Positions 53,801 through 58,700 of a DNA stretch of 64,000 nt are shown piece by piece. The position numbers and the translations under genes are program-made. The first letter of the stretch is position 1. Each line of letters begins with the position of its first letter. Below the pieces are notes generated by a model. It searched no databases, was not told the DNA's origin, and saw only the letters and a list, made by a program, of their open reading frames with translations. Origin of the DNA: Panonychus citri (taxonomy: Eukaryota > Arthropoda > Arachnida > Trombidiformes > Tetranychidae); assembly GCF_014898815.1 (NCBI RefSeq), contig NW_026515454.1, positions 1,302,001 through 1,366,000 on the forward strand, given 5' to 3'.

Positions 53801-54307
53801 ATGGTGTTTAACTGATTATGTACCAATAGAATTTTCTTTTATTGTGTAACATCTTGTTCTCCACTTCCTTTTACCTTTTGTGTGTATTGAATTTCCATTG
53901 GTTTTATTATTATTTTCTCTTCTTCTCTATGCTTATGGTTTGTATTATGTATTAATGTTAATCTCTTTTTCTGATTATTTCTTTGTTCTTCTTTTTGTTT
54001 ATATTGTGTTTTATTGTCGTTTTTTTTTCTTCTTTTCTTTCTTTCTCTAGCCATGAGTATACCTGAAATTGAGGAGGAGAATAAACAATTGATTAATGAT
54101 GTTTATCGGTTATTAAAACGTTATAATAACCTGAGGAACACTGTCCATGAGCTCAAAGTATCTTACATGGCGACAAAGGTTTACCCTGGACCGGCGAGAT
54201 ATTTTCTGCTTAAAGATATGGTTAAATCGGTTCTTCGTCATCCAAGTTACATGGAGGTTTGTCATGAAGATTTAATTGCTAACAATATGATCTCCAATGG
54301 AACATAA
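11784..54307 (+). CDS. Five-exon protein of unknown function with a giant first intron
   Basis: I do not recognise this family. Proposed exons are 11784-11835, 50996-51058, 51135-51301, 53336-53543 and 54051-54307; together they give 747 nt, 248 residues. All junctions are GT-AG and every phase fits (1, 1, 0, 1). Exon 1 starts MPPKTDKGRSTPQRGES, a basic tail. Exons 2-3 give an amphipathic helical segment (SNLVGKFTTSVKKFVQDVES; NERLRMVDSKINESYSTIKG). Exon 5 has a coiled-coil-like stretch (PEIEEENKQLINDVYRLLKR) and a compact C-terminus (PARYFLLKDMVKSVLRHPSY). Exons 2, 3 and 5 look solid. Exon 4 has a weak acceptor (AACCACAG). Linking exon 1 to exon 2 across about 39 kb rests on strand, phase and the lack of any other host gene between them, so it is inference. 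It may be a small scaffold or complex subunit; no enzymatic motif is seen. Confidence 0.55.
11836..15600. other. Proximal part of giant intron 1, simple repeats only
   Basis: AT-rich sequence with many TGATGAT/CATCATC runs, a (GA)n tract at about 12582-12622 and GA runs near 13183, 14317 and 15068-15101. Short perfect palindromes occur, for example AGTGGGAG/CTCCCACT around 13132-13152 and CCCACCGGTGGG around 13675-13686. Open frames here are repeat-derived and carry no recognisable protein. Confidence 0.5.
15730..15792 (+). repeat. Left inverted-repeat segment of the CACTA-type element
   Basis: CCCAATCAACAT (15730-15741) and a 21-bp block (15772-15792, containing GAATCATTTATGAATCA) both recur inverted, in the same order, at 24588-24662. 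Confidence 0.75.
16172..16336 (-). CDS. Small acidic open frame downstream of the transposase
   Basis: From the first ATG (16336) this frame encodes about 54 residues rich in Glu, Asp, Ser and Met (MEENSTEFDKFPTL, then YSQELKEMEIDSF). The frame is open further upstream to about 16460 without an ATG. It lies on the transposase strand about 480 bp beyond the transposase stop, inside the inverted repeats. A donor-like site (ATCAG/GTAAG at about 16546) upstream suggests it may be the last exon of a spliced transcript of the transposon. No family is recognised and it may not be coding. Confidence 0.25.
   Translation of the reverse strand: MEENSTEFDKFPTLMDYSQELKEMEIDSFSQESVMNYSLEIPPMDFELEDENIY
16815..19217 (-). 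CDS. CACTA/TNP2-like transposase
   Basis: An 800-residue single-exon protein, start ATG at 19217. It resembles the TNP2 (En/Spm, CACTA) transposase family, which has an RNase H-like DDE/D core. Matching blocks in order are LTLHADEVATGKSSSEKIFP (family pattern L-ADG...S-WPi, about residue 230); GRKKPAVECYLGPVCDELLE; LIADAPMRAYLRC followed by the GCDWC zinc-binding block; the CVEPMHCISLGIFRNLI block (family pattern D/E-P-MH...G); DLDQLKFWKSCEYDAF; and NLHILSHLSDSLLNLGPNSN followed by YPLEDYMGIIKDKVHRY (family H-l-H...GPl...fE). The N-terminal 80 residues are acidic and low-complexity. No frameshift or stop is present. The start codon lies 307 bp from that of the first accessory gene on the other strand, so the two probably share a promoter. 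Confidence 0.8.
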   Translation of the reverse strand: MGSIRNLNRRHRQQHENFQLFYINSLPDTQNHEFGVPDTESEDSTEITNFFPSDSSETSSMNLEDDTEKIVPTISEYCETLFETLISHIGLNLSQADNVFQLFKDLSKRYFSSNNHLPSLRYYWDKKALETNINIYILCEKDHSHGPLIGEPSNLQSYECEQELIQAVLKPGKFFLHLPLRQQIEKYIHNLPNYFWIEDDQRFDVSNCAEAKRVKEMGNLSQDKRYTLTLHADEVATGKSSSEKIFPIFITINEIKPEFRKKFFFLVGIFVGRKKPAVECYLGPVCDELLELSTFPTRISSNSRATFHLVGLIADAPMRAYLRCVRQYNHLNGCDWCLVTASSVGGARVYPNLTSEDQLNLMRKNDDFLTFSRIIEQDPDSEVLQNPRFRGLNGISPLLRLVDFDIVRGICVEPMHCISLGIFRNLISKGLVGADSLRHLERGFDRNSMRKELSSRLISIAVPSEFTRIPRDLDQLKFWKSCEYDAFLSYFFHSTTVGLFKPKVLRYFSCLSRIYYLSHTGKAEFVTVTEIQNLVKEFQLGCSEIFGSSFLTYNLHILSHLSDSLLNLGPNSNMSSYPLEDYMGIIKDKVHRYSNIGPSLVRFFMSDFRYKDYKINRLEKWNLSQSEKKNFGCISEKDKCIFIKEKGTRLTEIGIAVIALKEHLNFHQVSEQDIVFFKTIKVLGKRYSCESYCRKKRRDDSKILDKNKNFYLVKYIVQYQSNLFLLCNNYRVKEVAVSFQGITGFISFNLENIQEVITLLDKIICLPIESVADKFIYIKTSTFHFKSKRDHIIEQYLWNK
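19218..19524. promoter_or_regulatory. Divergent promoter with a 23-bp palindrome
   Basis: These 307 bp separate two start codons on opposite strands. At 19367-19389 is a perfect inverted repeat, CGATTGTTGC-TTA-GCAACAATCG. Its core GTTGCTTAGCAAC fits the RFX X-box consensus (RYYNYY-N-RRNRAC). It may be a host-factor site or the binding site of an accessory protein of the element. A cis-regulatory role is inferred. Confidence 0.5.
19525..21830 (+). CDS. CACTA-element accessory protein A, possible BEN-like domain, frameshifted near its 3' end
   Basis: Exons 19525-19846, 19903-20763 and 20822-21369 (introns 56 and 58 bp, both phase 1) give about 576 residues ending at a TAG. A second frame, one base back, is open from 21336 to a stop at 21830. 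It carries equally acidic, protein-like sequence, so the gene is probably 1 bp short in the AAGAAAAAGAAA region (deletion, assembly error or -1 shift). The N-terminus is basic. The middle has an NLS-like SNKRKKINFP and the family motifs YIEG, NNIIKNCFPRHW, ISIWNYEKPLSDPCKG and DHVLRKCKKC. The last third is Asp/Glu/Ser-rich. The IKNCFP...LG...DH-LRK region has the spacing of a BEN DNA-binding domain, but similarity is weak. It is paralogous to the gene at 22377-24246. A DNA-binding partner of the transposase is a guess. Confidence 0.6.
22377..24246 (+). CDS. CACTA-element accessory protein B, paralogue of A
   Basis: Exons 22377-22833, 22902-23876 and 23954-24246 (introns 68 and 77 bp, both phase 1) give about 574 residues, nearly the length of protein A, with introns at equivalent places. 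Shared landmarks in exon 2 are LIYIEGTIALDLERYKFASK, NLIKNCFPKSYY, FIWGFKDPYEEPLQGK and an LG segment before the intron. Exon 3 starts DHCFRK, matching DHVLRK of A. The N-terminus is Ser-rich (SKGKSLPNLTRQSSSENSQS) and the C-terminus is charged. The shared region resembles a BEN-type DNA-binding module but I am not sure. The two genes probably arose by duplication inside the element and diverged strongly. The reading frame is intact. Confidence 0.62.
24588..24662 (-). repeat. Right inverted-repeat segment of the CACTA-type element
   Basis: The reverse complement of this stretch contains the same 12-bp and 21-bp blocks, in the same order, as the left end at 15730-15792, with spacers of 42 and 30 bp. 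Confidence 0.75.
24741..32707. other. Giant intron 1, middle part without genes
   Basis: About 8 kb of AT-rich sequence dominated by TGATGAT/ATCATC runs, GA tracts (25887-25921, 26218-26236, 27321-27347, 28931-28946) and a CT tract (27550-27582). The motif GGTGGGAA recurs (25167, 26017, 30342, 32309; inverted at 30530). Open frames are repeat shadows (poly-Ser/Leu, poly-His) and no protein family is recognised. Confidence 0.5.
32708..33048 (+). repeat. 5' LTR
   Basis: 341 bp from TGTCTCAATAACTTAGG to TTCTACATCACA, matching 43695-44035 at every position I compared. It contains a perfect 10-bp-stem hairpin (CCAGGTGAAC at 32725-32734, GTTCACCTGG at 32745-32754) near its 5' end, a long CT-rich stretch, and an AATAAA-type signal near 32946. 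Confidence 0.95.
33053..33070 (+). other. Candidate primer-binding site
   Basis: TGGTGACCCATTTGACGT begins 4 bases after the LTR. It starts with TGG, as expected for a complement to a tRNA 3' CCA end. I cannot assign the tRNA. Confidence 0.4.
33071..33802 (+). other. Retroelement leader, upstream part
   Basis: Untranslated leader without a supported ORF. A short motif (consensus TTWRAAATCGATTCT) is repeated three times about 45-50 bp apart, at roughly 33463, 33510 and 33558. Function is unknown; packaging or transcriptional control is possible. Confidence 0.4.
33803..34860 (+). repeat. Tandem array of about 15 copies of a 69-bp unit in the retroelement leader
   Basis: The unit contains GTGATTAATTTGTCGAAACA and CAATTGATTAACTTAG and is almost perfectly repeated. 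Two units lack 6 bp and one lacks 1 bp; the outermost copies are the most diverged. As 69 is a multiple of 3 the array is translatable (23-residue repeats such as LSKQLINLVISYNC), but phase breaks and the absence of a sensible protein argue that it is non-coding. Position between the LTR and gag is the same as that of the Su(Hw) insulator array in Drosophila gypsy, which suggests a regulatory role. Confidence 0.9.
35103..41765 (+). CDS. Gag-Pol-Env polyprotein of the gypsy-type retroelement, single frame
   Basis: A 2220-residue uninterrupted frame. Gag: capsid-like region, a Gln/Asn-rich stretch (about 215-395) and a CCHC knuckle CYYCKEPGHYKSNC (about 404). Protease: active site VDTGAELS (about 501). 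Reverse transcriptase: VYLDDIVVF (YLDD 837-840). RNase H: TDASDVGLGA (about 986). Integrase: HHCC finger (H about 1204; CESCQ) and a DD35E core at D1273, D1334 and E1370. Env follows in frame: hydrophobic signal (CIFTSLLLLSF, about 1605-1616), a furin-type site RKRS (1805-1808) directly before a fusion-peptide-like segment, a heptad-rich region, many Asn-glycosylation sites, and a C-terminal membrane anchor (about 2176-2196). Env expression may need splicing or proteolysis; neither is proven. The usual frameshift between gag and pol and separate env frame are absent, which is unusual. Confidence 0.93.
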   Translation: MSEPSTLNPIGKSERSKSKSPVRDVVRRNYSDTLLNNIKDFNGVNNEVGEWIEEFEQITEAAGLDDIDRFRRLPLYLKGPAKDWYTGSIRSKPTGQRPTTYDDLKAKLILAFKKTSFRRNTLRMRIENKKQSESQDVRSYIFEMIGLCAKLDANMELEEKIQYIKNGLLPGILNYIALTKVNSLDEMKNLAEEAEFYYQKNKFDQHRNMRPRQGNFDEKLITSNPNPNPYFYNRRRYPGYNFANQFQQQNPQSFQAFNNQFQQQNLQGFSNQFQPRSSFQQNYTNYNDQSQPRQFQNNNTNLNNQGQNNQFQHQQNTQGLQAFNNQFQQQQNPQGFHNLNNTFRPQRNSQSYRNKLRPQNNQAQYQPQDFNNQQIPNYQQGYNFAPFDQNQPSTSQPFDPNEIYCYYCKEPGHYKSNCQKLIQKYNQNRDNQNKRNFVITQENQQEVEESYTEPETDDWTPQITSASRTINIVVTNLEAEKNRLIIIEVLVNGQKMKAMVDTGAELSVMTLKAISKLDVEIKRYTGPPTTAADNKPIKPVGQAKVDINVADGVSNVNIKSNVMVISELPADVDLLIGQDISELADLIINVKEKKIFIASIPNDYESDTKILTETGEQLLIMNLNFEKSPEPISILELNVGKLKKEDQDRFQNLINKHRNVFAISDHELSTTELYEHKIDTGDEPPIHANPYRQSIALREKSQEIIKNLLECGFIRPSFSPWASPVVIVPKKTGELRFCVDYRKLNAITKRDVYPIQDISLSLDSLAGAKIFSSLDLRSGYYQIKVAQEDVAKTAFITTEGIWEFVRMPFGLVNAPATFCRTMNTVFSGMRYSKVLVYLDDIVVFSKTIEEHFDDLQQVFTRLIRNNLKLKPSKCHFFQTKILYLGFIVDENGQRPDPDKVSAIKLAPQPKTITEIRSFVGLCSYYRRHVQDFSKIAEPLTRLTKNNVRFLWTEEQEKSFQLLKELLISDQILLHFDPTQPTQLRTDASDVGLGAILLQKSGEHFRPVAYASRLLRGAEKNYGIADRECLAIIFAVEKFRQYLEGIYFEIYTDNCALCFLKSKAKLPPRLMRYTLLLQEFNFDVLYKSGATHRDVDCLSRFPIDTTVNEIKHPLETRILVINIAALVPDEQNESIAVAQKKDRWINVIIDQLKNWSKLSKRAQRRLNKYHLEDNILYRKMRGKYREYFALVIPNKLRLDICKRYHDDATAGHGGIQKTFANISQKYYWPRMSSFISKYVSTCESCQLVKIEHMLPKGLLNPIITTRPFEKVGIDFVGPFKDVAPGGERYIIVFVDLFTKYAETEKTVDCSARTVAIFLMEKIILRHGAPEMLISDRGTGFLNNVIAGLTWRLNMKHVHSTAYHPKTNGQVEKVNGLITNIITHYTKERPHEWHSYLSLATFCYNISNNKTLGCSPYFMLHAREPIMPNDFNDIPKTKYRDLKDYDKLLRDEWPKMRALARQYAEHEKGKQKIEYDNNHRDVQFNIGDLVLVQILPKPQKFTQAYRGPYKVTRKIGNNSYFVNDSSFEPYNVERLKKYEPRNLRDLDVPDPFGNLVDSEASTEPESTAEEMSDEELLDGVSHKRKLTTKKSKHINFLNHKKKFSRLSCIFTSLLLLSFRVQAKMNFVPSSDYVLNYLDTKVEIGRSDVQHILVIVDPCEALFPNVSYSADEPKETDKRSLIQECFFDATISRFNYKNETIDGFQSLNRHQCPPTKEFCKFSPYSCFTLMKFLKNKTLNVQNDISHSMSVEEIQAKLALGMDVVTNINPQPTKKKEIVSSLKRKCKTMYEEHFVQPVKNLCKEYKQTRKRSAFLASSLIFVGVSLVVPSIVQIWSGEKTSIYRNEISSVRNDILRTVNTTRFNDESISKVVSNITKNIHTIVESLEKLEMRVNRLEEVMSTLFVDFIELIQRFTLISRAISNFKSTETLNEFYNSLKLDPPCKNRCPILKTKTFSCNYNNDNSITLDYSVPIISENKTFVEIETFNKLVKPINQSYCMVDYIGPKTFLLDLYTKQLCPVQTNKIKAVSAPAPTDEYFHCDEAETLRETNAYWKISDCSPTKPKLSFSQVIFGYKNIHIFCINRNITIDGKNYTCPNNPFILSPSESFSVGNFNWTRDRLQLKQQYTFDIKEKALRYLETDVPAFEIELVDMQEIELQQIKLEAKSEYTYSFLYWLEKNWFSFIFLCVLIPTMLYILCVNHLKARSVYIPVAPTIQSPQLISAF
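41766..41947 (+). other. Env-exonuclease spacer with hairpin and A16 run
   Basis: It contains a perfect 9-bp inverted repeat (AAATTTCCA 41879-41887, TGGAAATTT 41896-41904) and a run of 16 A (41913-41928) ending 19 bases before the exonuclease start codon. Pyrimidine-rich stretches followed by AG (about 41889 and 41906) could be splice acceptors for a subgenomic transcript of the next ORF. Confidence 0.6.
41948..43360 (+). CDS. Zinc-knuckle DEDDh 3'-5' exonuclease (REXO4/ISG20-like) carried by the retroelement
   Basis: A 470-residue protein between env and the 3' LTR. Residues 1-115 are basic and unassigned. Two CCHC knuckles follow: C125-C138 (CTACYGKDHKRDQC) and C141-C154 (CSYCLELGHVRTVC). 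The exonuclease core spans about 215-385: ExoI VAVDAEGYGGG (D221, E223), the REXO-type TGIQIEDFADG block, ExoII VHGGNDLEHLGI (D305), VVDTATMF, and ExoIII GHSSERDARATLKCY (H365, D370). All DEDDh catalytic residues are present, so the enzyme should be active on RNA or DNA 3' ends. The REXO4/ISG20 branch is the closest match by motif. The C-terminal 80 residues are unassigned. The ATG at 41948 is the first one after a stop. This looks like a captured cellular nuclease fused to Gag-like RNA-binding knuckles; its role (proofreading, processing, counter-defence) is unknown. Confidence 0.87.
   Translation: MNRWPQKLDDKNRVRKERFNPVTFVKSKEQAKEKKKVVHVSWKVPSHWLESENIRPEYIYFKYPFNRERNYRYFTTDPSFSKFVKLTLQALGFSTLIEMRSKLLEEMNIARLPSKERINIGHRHCTACYGKDHKRDQCRVCSYCLELGHVRTVCPENPKRDKTITLIAGNLGESYSVGRKCFTVYEGKPWFRRNHEFNPQYLALLKPIGPPDEKIKTVAVDAEGYGGGRTVGCVNVVGWVGCNKGQCHDLYFASIKNWTRMKDPKTAITGIQIEDFADGVPLTNVQSRLKEILAHKRVIVHGGNDLEHLGIDQEFIFHYGVKVVDTATMFNQSLDKQPIALSKLVKFFAIKFWDRDNSKSLIQGHSSERDARATLKCYEKATKLLLTHGKLPTKEKIEDFISLDKNWKNWKKETEPSSVIRHRRIPELEGLDLHTLTSDEKAFHQLFVFPVEPIEQRPYTPVSTWDWSDL
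43361..43694 (+). other. Retroelement 3' untranslated region
   Basis: AT-rich 3' region with no supported ORF. The bases just before the LTR (ACCGGAAGA) form only a weak purine run, so a canonical polypurine tract is not obvious. GTAAAAGGGA at 43660-43669 is another candidate. Confidence 0.4.
43695..44035 (+). repeat. 3' LTR
   Basis: 341 bp, same start (TGTCTC), end (ATCACA), hairpin (43712-43721 with 43732-43741) and internal sequence as the 5' LTR. CTCT follows directly. Confidence 0.95.
44036..50995. other. Distal part of giant intron 1
   Basis: It begins with the remainder of the (CT)n tract split by the retroelement (44036-44069) and includes a long (GA)n tract (44776-44850), one MITE-like element (45250-45553), and AT-rich DNA with TGATGAT repeats. 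A 15-bp palindrome ACACCCTGAGGGTGT lies near 46826. No host exon or RNA gene is recognised. Confidence 0.5.
45250..45553. mobile_element. Tc1/mariner- or pogo-type MITE
   Basis: A 304-bp non-coding element with 29-bp perfect terminal inverted repeats beginning CAGTCAACTGCCAGATAATG. Both ends are flanked by TA (45248-45249 and 45554-45555), the target duplication of the Tc1/mariner/pogo superfamily. The inside has no coding capacity. Confidence 0.85.
51368..51943. mobile_element. Foldback MITE with long terminal inverted repeats
   Basis: A 576-bp element in intron 3 of the unknown gene. The first and last 170 bp or so are reverse complements (left TAAGATGTGTTCACTAGAAT, right ...CTAGTGAACACATCTTA), interrupted by small differences. 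The pentamer ATATG flanks both ends (51363-51367 and 51944-51948). No ORF is present. The superfamily is not clear. Confidence 0.8.
51944..53335. other. Remainder of intron 3 of the unknown gene
   Basis: AT-rich sequence with ATT and GTT microsatellites (52063-52092; 52752-52777) and a GA run near 52420. A hydrophobic open frame at 53002-53283 lacks a usable acceptor and in-phase donor, so it is not called. Confidence 0.4.
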
Positions 54308-55680
54308 CAGCAAGAAGAAACAACAAGAACAACAACAATACCCAATTATATATATTAACCAATCTATTCATCCAATTGAACAACAGGAGAGAGATAAAAG
54401 AGAAGAGGAACAACAAAAAAAAGAAAATCTATTTAAATTAAATCGATTCTCATCATCAACAATCAATAACAACAACTTATACAACAATTGATTCTATTTA
54501 TTCATCCATGTTGCTACCTGGTTCATCAGACAATTATACAAATCTCTCATCTTCCTTCAAATTTAACTTTACTCTCAAATCTTCAAACCAAACATCAACA
54601 TCACTTTTTGATTGTGTAAATGTTAAGATAATTGACTTTTAATTCAATCAAATCTTCAATTTACATAACAATTGTAAACATCATTCAACAACAAACATTC
54701 ATCATCTTCATCATCATGATCGTATCTTTATTATTATTATTATTATTATACCTTATATATACTGTTAATATCAAACAATTTGATTAACTGATTATGATGA
54801 TGGAGACAAGTTTGTAGTTGGAAATGAGTTTATGTTGAATGTTTTTTTTGTATTGATAAAATCACAATTTACAAAGTGACAAGATTCAACTGGACGACAA
54901 TTAATTGATTTGGTTCTGTCTCTCAATTGAATTTCTATTAATATTACAATATTATTATTTATATATTTTAATTTGATTGTTATTATCAACTAATATTAGC
55001 TGATGATGATGGATTAGATAATCAATACCCAAAATCCAATGGATCTGATTTGTTTGCCAAAGAAGAAAAAAAAAAGTTAATTGCTGAGATTTGATTGTAT
55101 CTCTTTTTCCTTGGATTAGATTTAATAATCTCCCTCTGGTTAATCATCTTAATCAAACATAACAAAATATTCAATTATCTAAAAACTAGACGAGACAACG
55201 ACTTAACTATTATATATACTATATAATAATACCAAAAATCAACAATTAAACAAACAATTATATTCACAACTATGAAATATCCTAATAAACAATTAGAGTT
55301 TATTAAATTACTTGAACGGAAAAACTTAAAATCTAATAAACCACAAGGAATTAAATTACCTTGATTTGTCTAATCGAATGTCTCTGTAAATCATAATAAT
55401 CATTAAAATCGTTAAACATTCAAAATTTCACTTGTAATTGATAATTAATCATCTTTGGTAAATTAATCAACAAAATCGATTCTAAATTGAAAGTAAATTT
55501 GAAAGTTTCGAGTTCTGAACTGTTCTATCTTATGTGTCCTTCCAAACAAACGATAATCAGATTGATCTATTAACCAATTTATTTCTGCAATTGGAAGTTT
55601 TATCATGAGAATTAACAATTAATTCACAATTCGATTAAAGTGATTAAGTAAATTTTTCGTTTCGTTATTTATTTTCCTCC
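54308..55680. other. 3' flank of the unknown gene
   Basis: CAA/AAC-rich sequence followed by AT-rich DNA, including the likely 3' UTR. No gene is recognised before the non-LTR element begins. Confidence 0.45.
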
Positions 55681-55682
55681 TA

Positions 55683-55756
55683 AGGTCGGAGGTAATGCAT
55701 TAGGCATTTAGCACCCCAGAGGGTGGCCCTTGTGGGCACTGAGCTAGACGCTCAGT
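55683..55756 (-). other. Structured GC-rich 3' end of the LINE
   Basis: On the minus strand two hairpins follow each other. The first is ACTGAGC-GTCTA-GCTCAGT (55738-55756), with the ORF2 stop codon TAG overlapping its loop. The second is GTGCCC-ACAA-GGGCCAC with one bulge (55723-55739). In AT-rich surroundings this suggests a conserved RNA structure, possibly the template-recognition site of the reverse transcriptase. Confidence 0.5.
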
Positions 55757-58700
55757 TTTTCAATTTTTGCTTCTGTTATTTTAACAATTTCTTTTAAATT
55801 TTCTATTTTCTTTTTTACATTTGCATTATTGGTCAAGTTCCAGTCGTCGAGGTGTAGAGATCTTGTTGATTTACAGTGAATTAGATAGTGTAGTTCAGTT
55901 TGTTTTTTTCTTTTTCTCCTGGCTATTTCTTGAGTGTTTATCCTGATTCTGTTTATATTGTTGATTATCTTTCTTATTCCAGTTCCTTGCAGTGAATTAT
56001 ATACTTTTTCCAATTTTCTCGGGAAGAAGGTTTGTATTATCGATGGTTGTTGTCCAGTCATTGTCAGTTCTTCCATTCGTTTTTTTATTAATTTTTTTAA
56101 TTCATTCGGTGTTATCATCTTATCCATGATTTTCACGACATTATCATTGTCTTCTACCTTTCCATCAATCGTTGTTGGTGTCCAGTGATAAAGCTCCTTT
56201 TGTAGACTCATAATCTTTATGATGATTTTCGTTGTTGTTGAGTTTGGGTAGCTATTGGTAAGGGAAGGAAGAAGATAATTAACTCGTTCGTTACAATGTT
56301 TTCTTACCATCATGTAAATCGCTATAAGATGAATTTTGTATATATTGGACTCTAGTACTTCGTAGATCTCTTCATTTATCTGAAAAGATTTACCATTGGC
56401 TTTATATGAGACTTTCTTGAAAGGTGAGTAGAGTGATTTTCTTTCCCAGAAAATCTTTTCCTCTTCCATTCTGGGATCTTCAAAGGTAGTTTTTTCTTTT
56501 ATCTCTCTCAAGATTGGCCAATTCTTTTCGCTCATTTTCATTTTTTTCAGAGTTTTGATTGTTTCGGTTAGCCAGATAACCAACGGATTCTCGACCCCAA
56601 GTGCCATTATTGGTATCCAATTCGATGTTTCTTTCGATAGTCCGGTGAATCTTTTTAAGTTTTCATTTACAATTTTCTGTAAGTTGGTAATAAAGCTTAG
56701 ATAGTTATGGTTTTGGTAAAGGGCATGAGGTCCAAGGTGATAAAGTATCGGTGATAAATAGGCATTTATTGCCGTTCTTTGGTACAAAAGTGGTAGTGAC
56801 TTAATTATTTTTATCTGACCTTCTAATCCTGTTACATATTCATTTATTAGTGGTCTTAGGGATTCTGGGTGAATTGAATAAGCTAAGTATTTGCCTACTA
56901 TTTTTGTTCTTGATTTATTCGGATGTTCGATCACCTTTGTTTTGCTTTGGTTAATCTTAAGGTTAATCTGTTTTAGTTCATTTTCAATTTTTGATGTATC
57001 ATTTTCCCTGATTTCTTGTTTTGTTAGTATCATAATATCATCAGCGAAGGATATTACTCTAATGTTTTGTTGTTTTAATGATTTGACTACCCTATTCAGT
57101 CCCACAATGAATAGTGCAGGTCCTAAGGATGAACCAGCGGCTGTACCAAGATCGTCACTTTTGTACAGGATTTTATCACCTTTTTTATATCTTAAATGTC
57201 GATTCGTATTGAAGGATCTAATCATCGATAGAGTTCCTTCATCTACCCATCCATTCAATTCTTCATAAATGACATCAAGTGATACATTGTCAAATGCTTT
57301 TGAGGCGTCAATTGACACAATTTCACCCTCGTTTAGATGTTCTCTTATAATCACATGTAAGTCATTTACCGTGATATTTTCTTGGTAAGCGAATTGAGTA
57401 TGAGATTCTAATAAGTACTTTAAAATTTTCTTAAGTCTATTGTATAAGATTTTGTCGAAAATCTTCATTACATAGCTTGTTATCTTTATCAGTCTAAGTG
57501 TTTTATCGGGTTTTGGTATGTAGTGAGCCCCCAGAGTTTTAGCCCAAAATGGTACTAACCCCTCTCTGAAAGCTATCTCAATCTTATTCATGATAACTTC
57601 TTTATTCTCATTCCAGAAAATTTTCCAATTGTTTAGCGAGAAATCATCAGCGTTTCCTGAATTTTTTTTGAAATTCATTCTCTTTATTGTCTCTCTTTCT
57701 TCTTTCGTAAGCTCTGATTTTTTGCCTGACTCTATCTTAAATGGTGGTCTAAATTCACTGAAATCACTTGTATCAGGTTGACTTTTGTTATCCTTCAGAA
57801 TATTTTCTAAGCTTTTCTTGCTTTCTATCAGGTCTTTAAGAAATTTCCATACTTTTTCTGAGTCTTTTCTTATTCTGAATAAGTACTTCTGAATGTTCCT
57901 AGATTTATATTCTTGTAGTTCAATTCGTCGTTTTTCTAGCTGTTTAATTATGTCACTTGATGCTCCTGTTCTTTTCAATCGTTTAATTTTCTTCCTAATC
58001 ATTCTTATTCGTCTATTTGTTGTTCTTTTTTGATATTTTACTTTTTTTATGTTAACTTCGGGAAATTCAAATATCATTTTAAAAAATTCTTGATAATTCT
58101 TGTCAATCTCTTGTTGCTTCAATTTTTTTCTGATTAATTTCTCTCTGCTAATATGTAACTTTTTCTTACCGAAGGATTTGTACATTTCAACGTTAATTTT
58201 GTATTCTCTGTGATTTGTTATTATTTCCCCTCGATGACAGTGAGAGTTCAGAGTGTTTGTTAATATGAGGTCGATCCATGATTTACTTTCATTGAAAATA
58301 TAAGTCGGATAGTCAATACAGGGTGTGTTCATTACCTTTAATTTGTTGTCTATGATTAATTTCTTGAGATTGTTACTGGCTTGATGCTTCCTATTCCTTG
58401 TTGACCATAGAAGATCTTCACAGTTCGCATCCATCACAACGACTAATGGAAAGCCAGTGTATTTGCGAGCAACTTCACAGAACTTTTGAGTGCTCATTTC
58501 AAGGTTGTCATGATTCATGTAAGCCCCGCCAATTATCACTTGATGATGTCTATATGTAATCAACGCAAAGATACAGTTTTCACTTGATGTATCAACTTCA
58601 TCAATTTTTATGTCTTTTGAAGTTGTCAAAATTGTTTGATTATTGATTATTATTTTGTCTCTTATCATCTCAATAGAGACTCTTCTATTTGCTTCCACTA

